A program made the position numbers and the translations under genes. From Mariprofundus sp. KV (GTDB lineage: Bacteria; Pseudomonadota; Zetaproteobacteria; Mariprofundales; Mariprofundaceae): a stretch of DNA of 64,000 nt. The notes beneath the pieces were generated by a model, which saw nothing but the letters and a program-made list of their open reading frames with translations, was not told where the DNA came from and searched no databases. The DNA lies in the NCBI RefSeq assembly GCF_013387475.1, contig NZ_VWNB01000011.1, positions 1 to 64,000 on the forward strand, written 5' to 3'. This document shows, piece by piece, positions 63,624-64,000 of the stretch (position 1 is the first letter of the stretch; every line of letters begins with the position of its first letter).

Positions 63624-64000
63624 CTAACTGATCTGTTTGGGAACAGGTAGAGACAGCCCTGTCGAGTTGCGCATCAAAAGCTGCTTAATGGCACCGGAAT
63701 TACCCATCAGACGCATGCCCAGCCCACGCACCTCTTTCAGGCCGGGAATCGTACCGGTGAAGATCTGGTGCAACCCCTCCATCGAACCCATTACCGAGAG
63801 CACATCAGGCATACGCTGTTTCATGTAACGCTCCAGCACATCCATCTCACCCCAATCCTCATCAAAGCGTTTGGCATCGGAGATCTCCTGCGCCAACACC
63901 ATCGCATCGCGCAAGCCCAGATTCACACCGAGCCCGGCCAGTGGATGGATACAGTGGGCGGCATCGCCAATCAGAGCTACGCGCTGGCGCACAAAATGTT
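63624..64000 (-). CDS. UbiH/Coq6-family FAD monooxygenase, C-terminal part
   Basis: 125 codons are visible and the frame runs off the right edge, so the N-terminal two thirds are missing. The second FAD motif of the family is clear: RVALIGDAAHCIHPLAGLGVNLGLRDA, in which the usual GQG is GLG. The rest (about residues 40-120) is helical and matches ubiquinone hydroxylases UbiH, UbiF, UbiI and VisC. It probably adds one of the ring hydroxyls of ubiquinone. The exact member cannot be told from this part. Confidence 0.85.
   Translation of the reverse strand, partial: HFVRQRVALIGDAAHCIHPLAGLGVNLGLRDAMVLAQEISDAKRFDEDWGEMDVLERYMKQRMPDVLSVMGSMEGLHQIFTGTIPGLKEVRGLGMRLMGNSGAIKQLLMRNSTGLSLPVPKQIS

Overview
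The window is 64 kb of compact bacterial chromosome of moderate GC content (mid-50s percent, by eye). It carries lipopolysaccharide export genes (kdsD, kdsC, lptC, lptA, lptB and a lone lptG), lolA, fimV, ubiquinone genes (ubiX, ubiK and the end of a ubiH-like gene), c-type cytochromes, RNase J and a MutL with an endonuclease motif. Together these point to a Gram-negative proteobacterium with a respiratory, redox-active lifestyle. The mixture resembles Zetaproteobacteria such as Mariprofundus; that assignment is from memory of the group and was not tested. No rRNA, tRNA, CRISPR array, prophage or insertion-sequence transposase was found.

Left third (1-16.5 kb). A PLP enzyme and YajQ face a membrane-anchored M23 peptidase followed by kdsD-kdsC-lptC-lptA-lptB, one tight outer-envelope operon. 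ubiX, an SH3-type lipoprotein and ubiK follow, then comM and a PilZ-like gene. A diheme cytochrome c peroxidase lipoprotein is divergent from a PerR-like Fur regulator, with a dyad between them. A six-PAS hybrid histidine kinase lies between two similar four-helix membrane proteins.

16-32 kb is the most accessory-looking part. One co-directional minus-strand run carries an ArsR-type regulator with paired cysteines, a TolC-MFP-RND efflux pump, two DUF2892 proteins, three single-domain rhodaneses in different compartments, OsmC and three membrane proteins. A NodI/NodJ-like ABC exporter diverges from it. Next come a 35-residue membrane peptide with its own promoter and terminator, a 300-bp chain of perfect hairpins, a receiver protein with a cysteine-rich tail divergent from a cytochrome c'-like lipoprotein (20-bp palindrome between them), and a sulfide:quinone oxidoreductase-like flavoprotein with a 54-residue companion. 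The set suggests handling of sulfide, persulfide or sulfane sulfur coupled to respiration and export.

32-64 kb is mostly housekeeping in long minus-strand operons: rnj-ftsK-lolA-fadL-rarA-crcB; glyA-nrdR-leuB-asd-fimV-(CbiQ-like)-truA; and mutL-antiporter-miaA-hflX. Two more hybrid kinases, pyrE, lptG and suhB are interspersed. FimV carries an unusual set of eight ATQ-LD-LL repeats. The right end has a cNMP-binding protein, a small parvulin, a SemiSWEET-like protein, a TSUP transporter, a 100-bp element bounded by inverted repeats, and a truncated ubiH-like gene.
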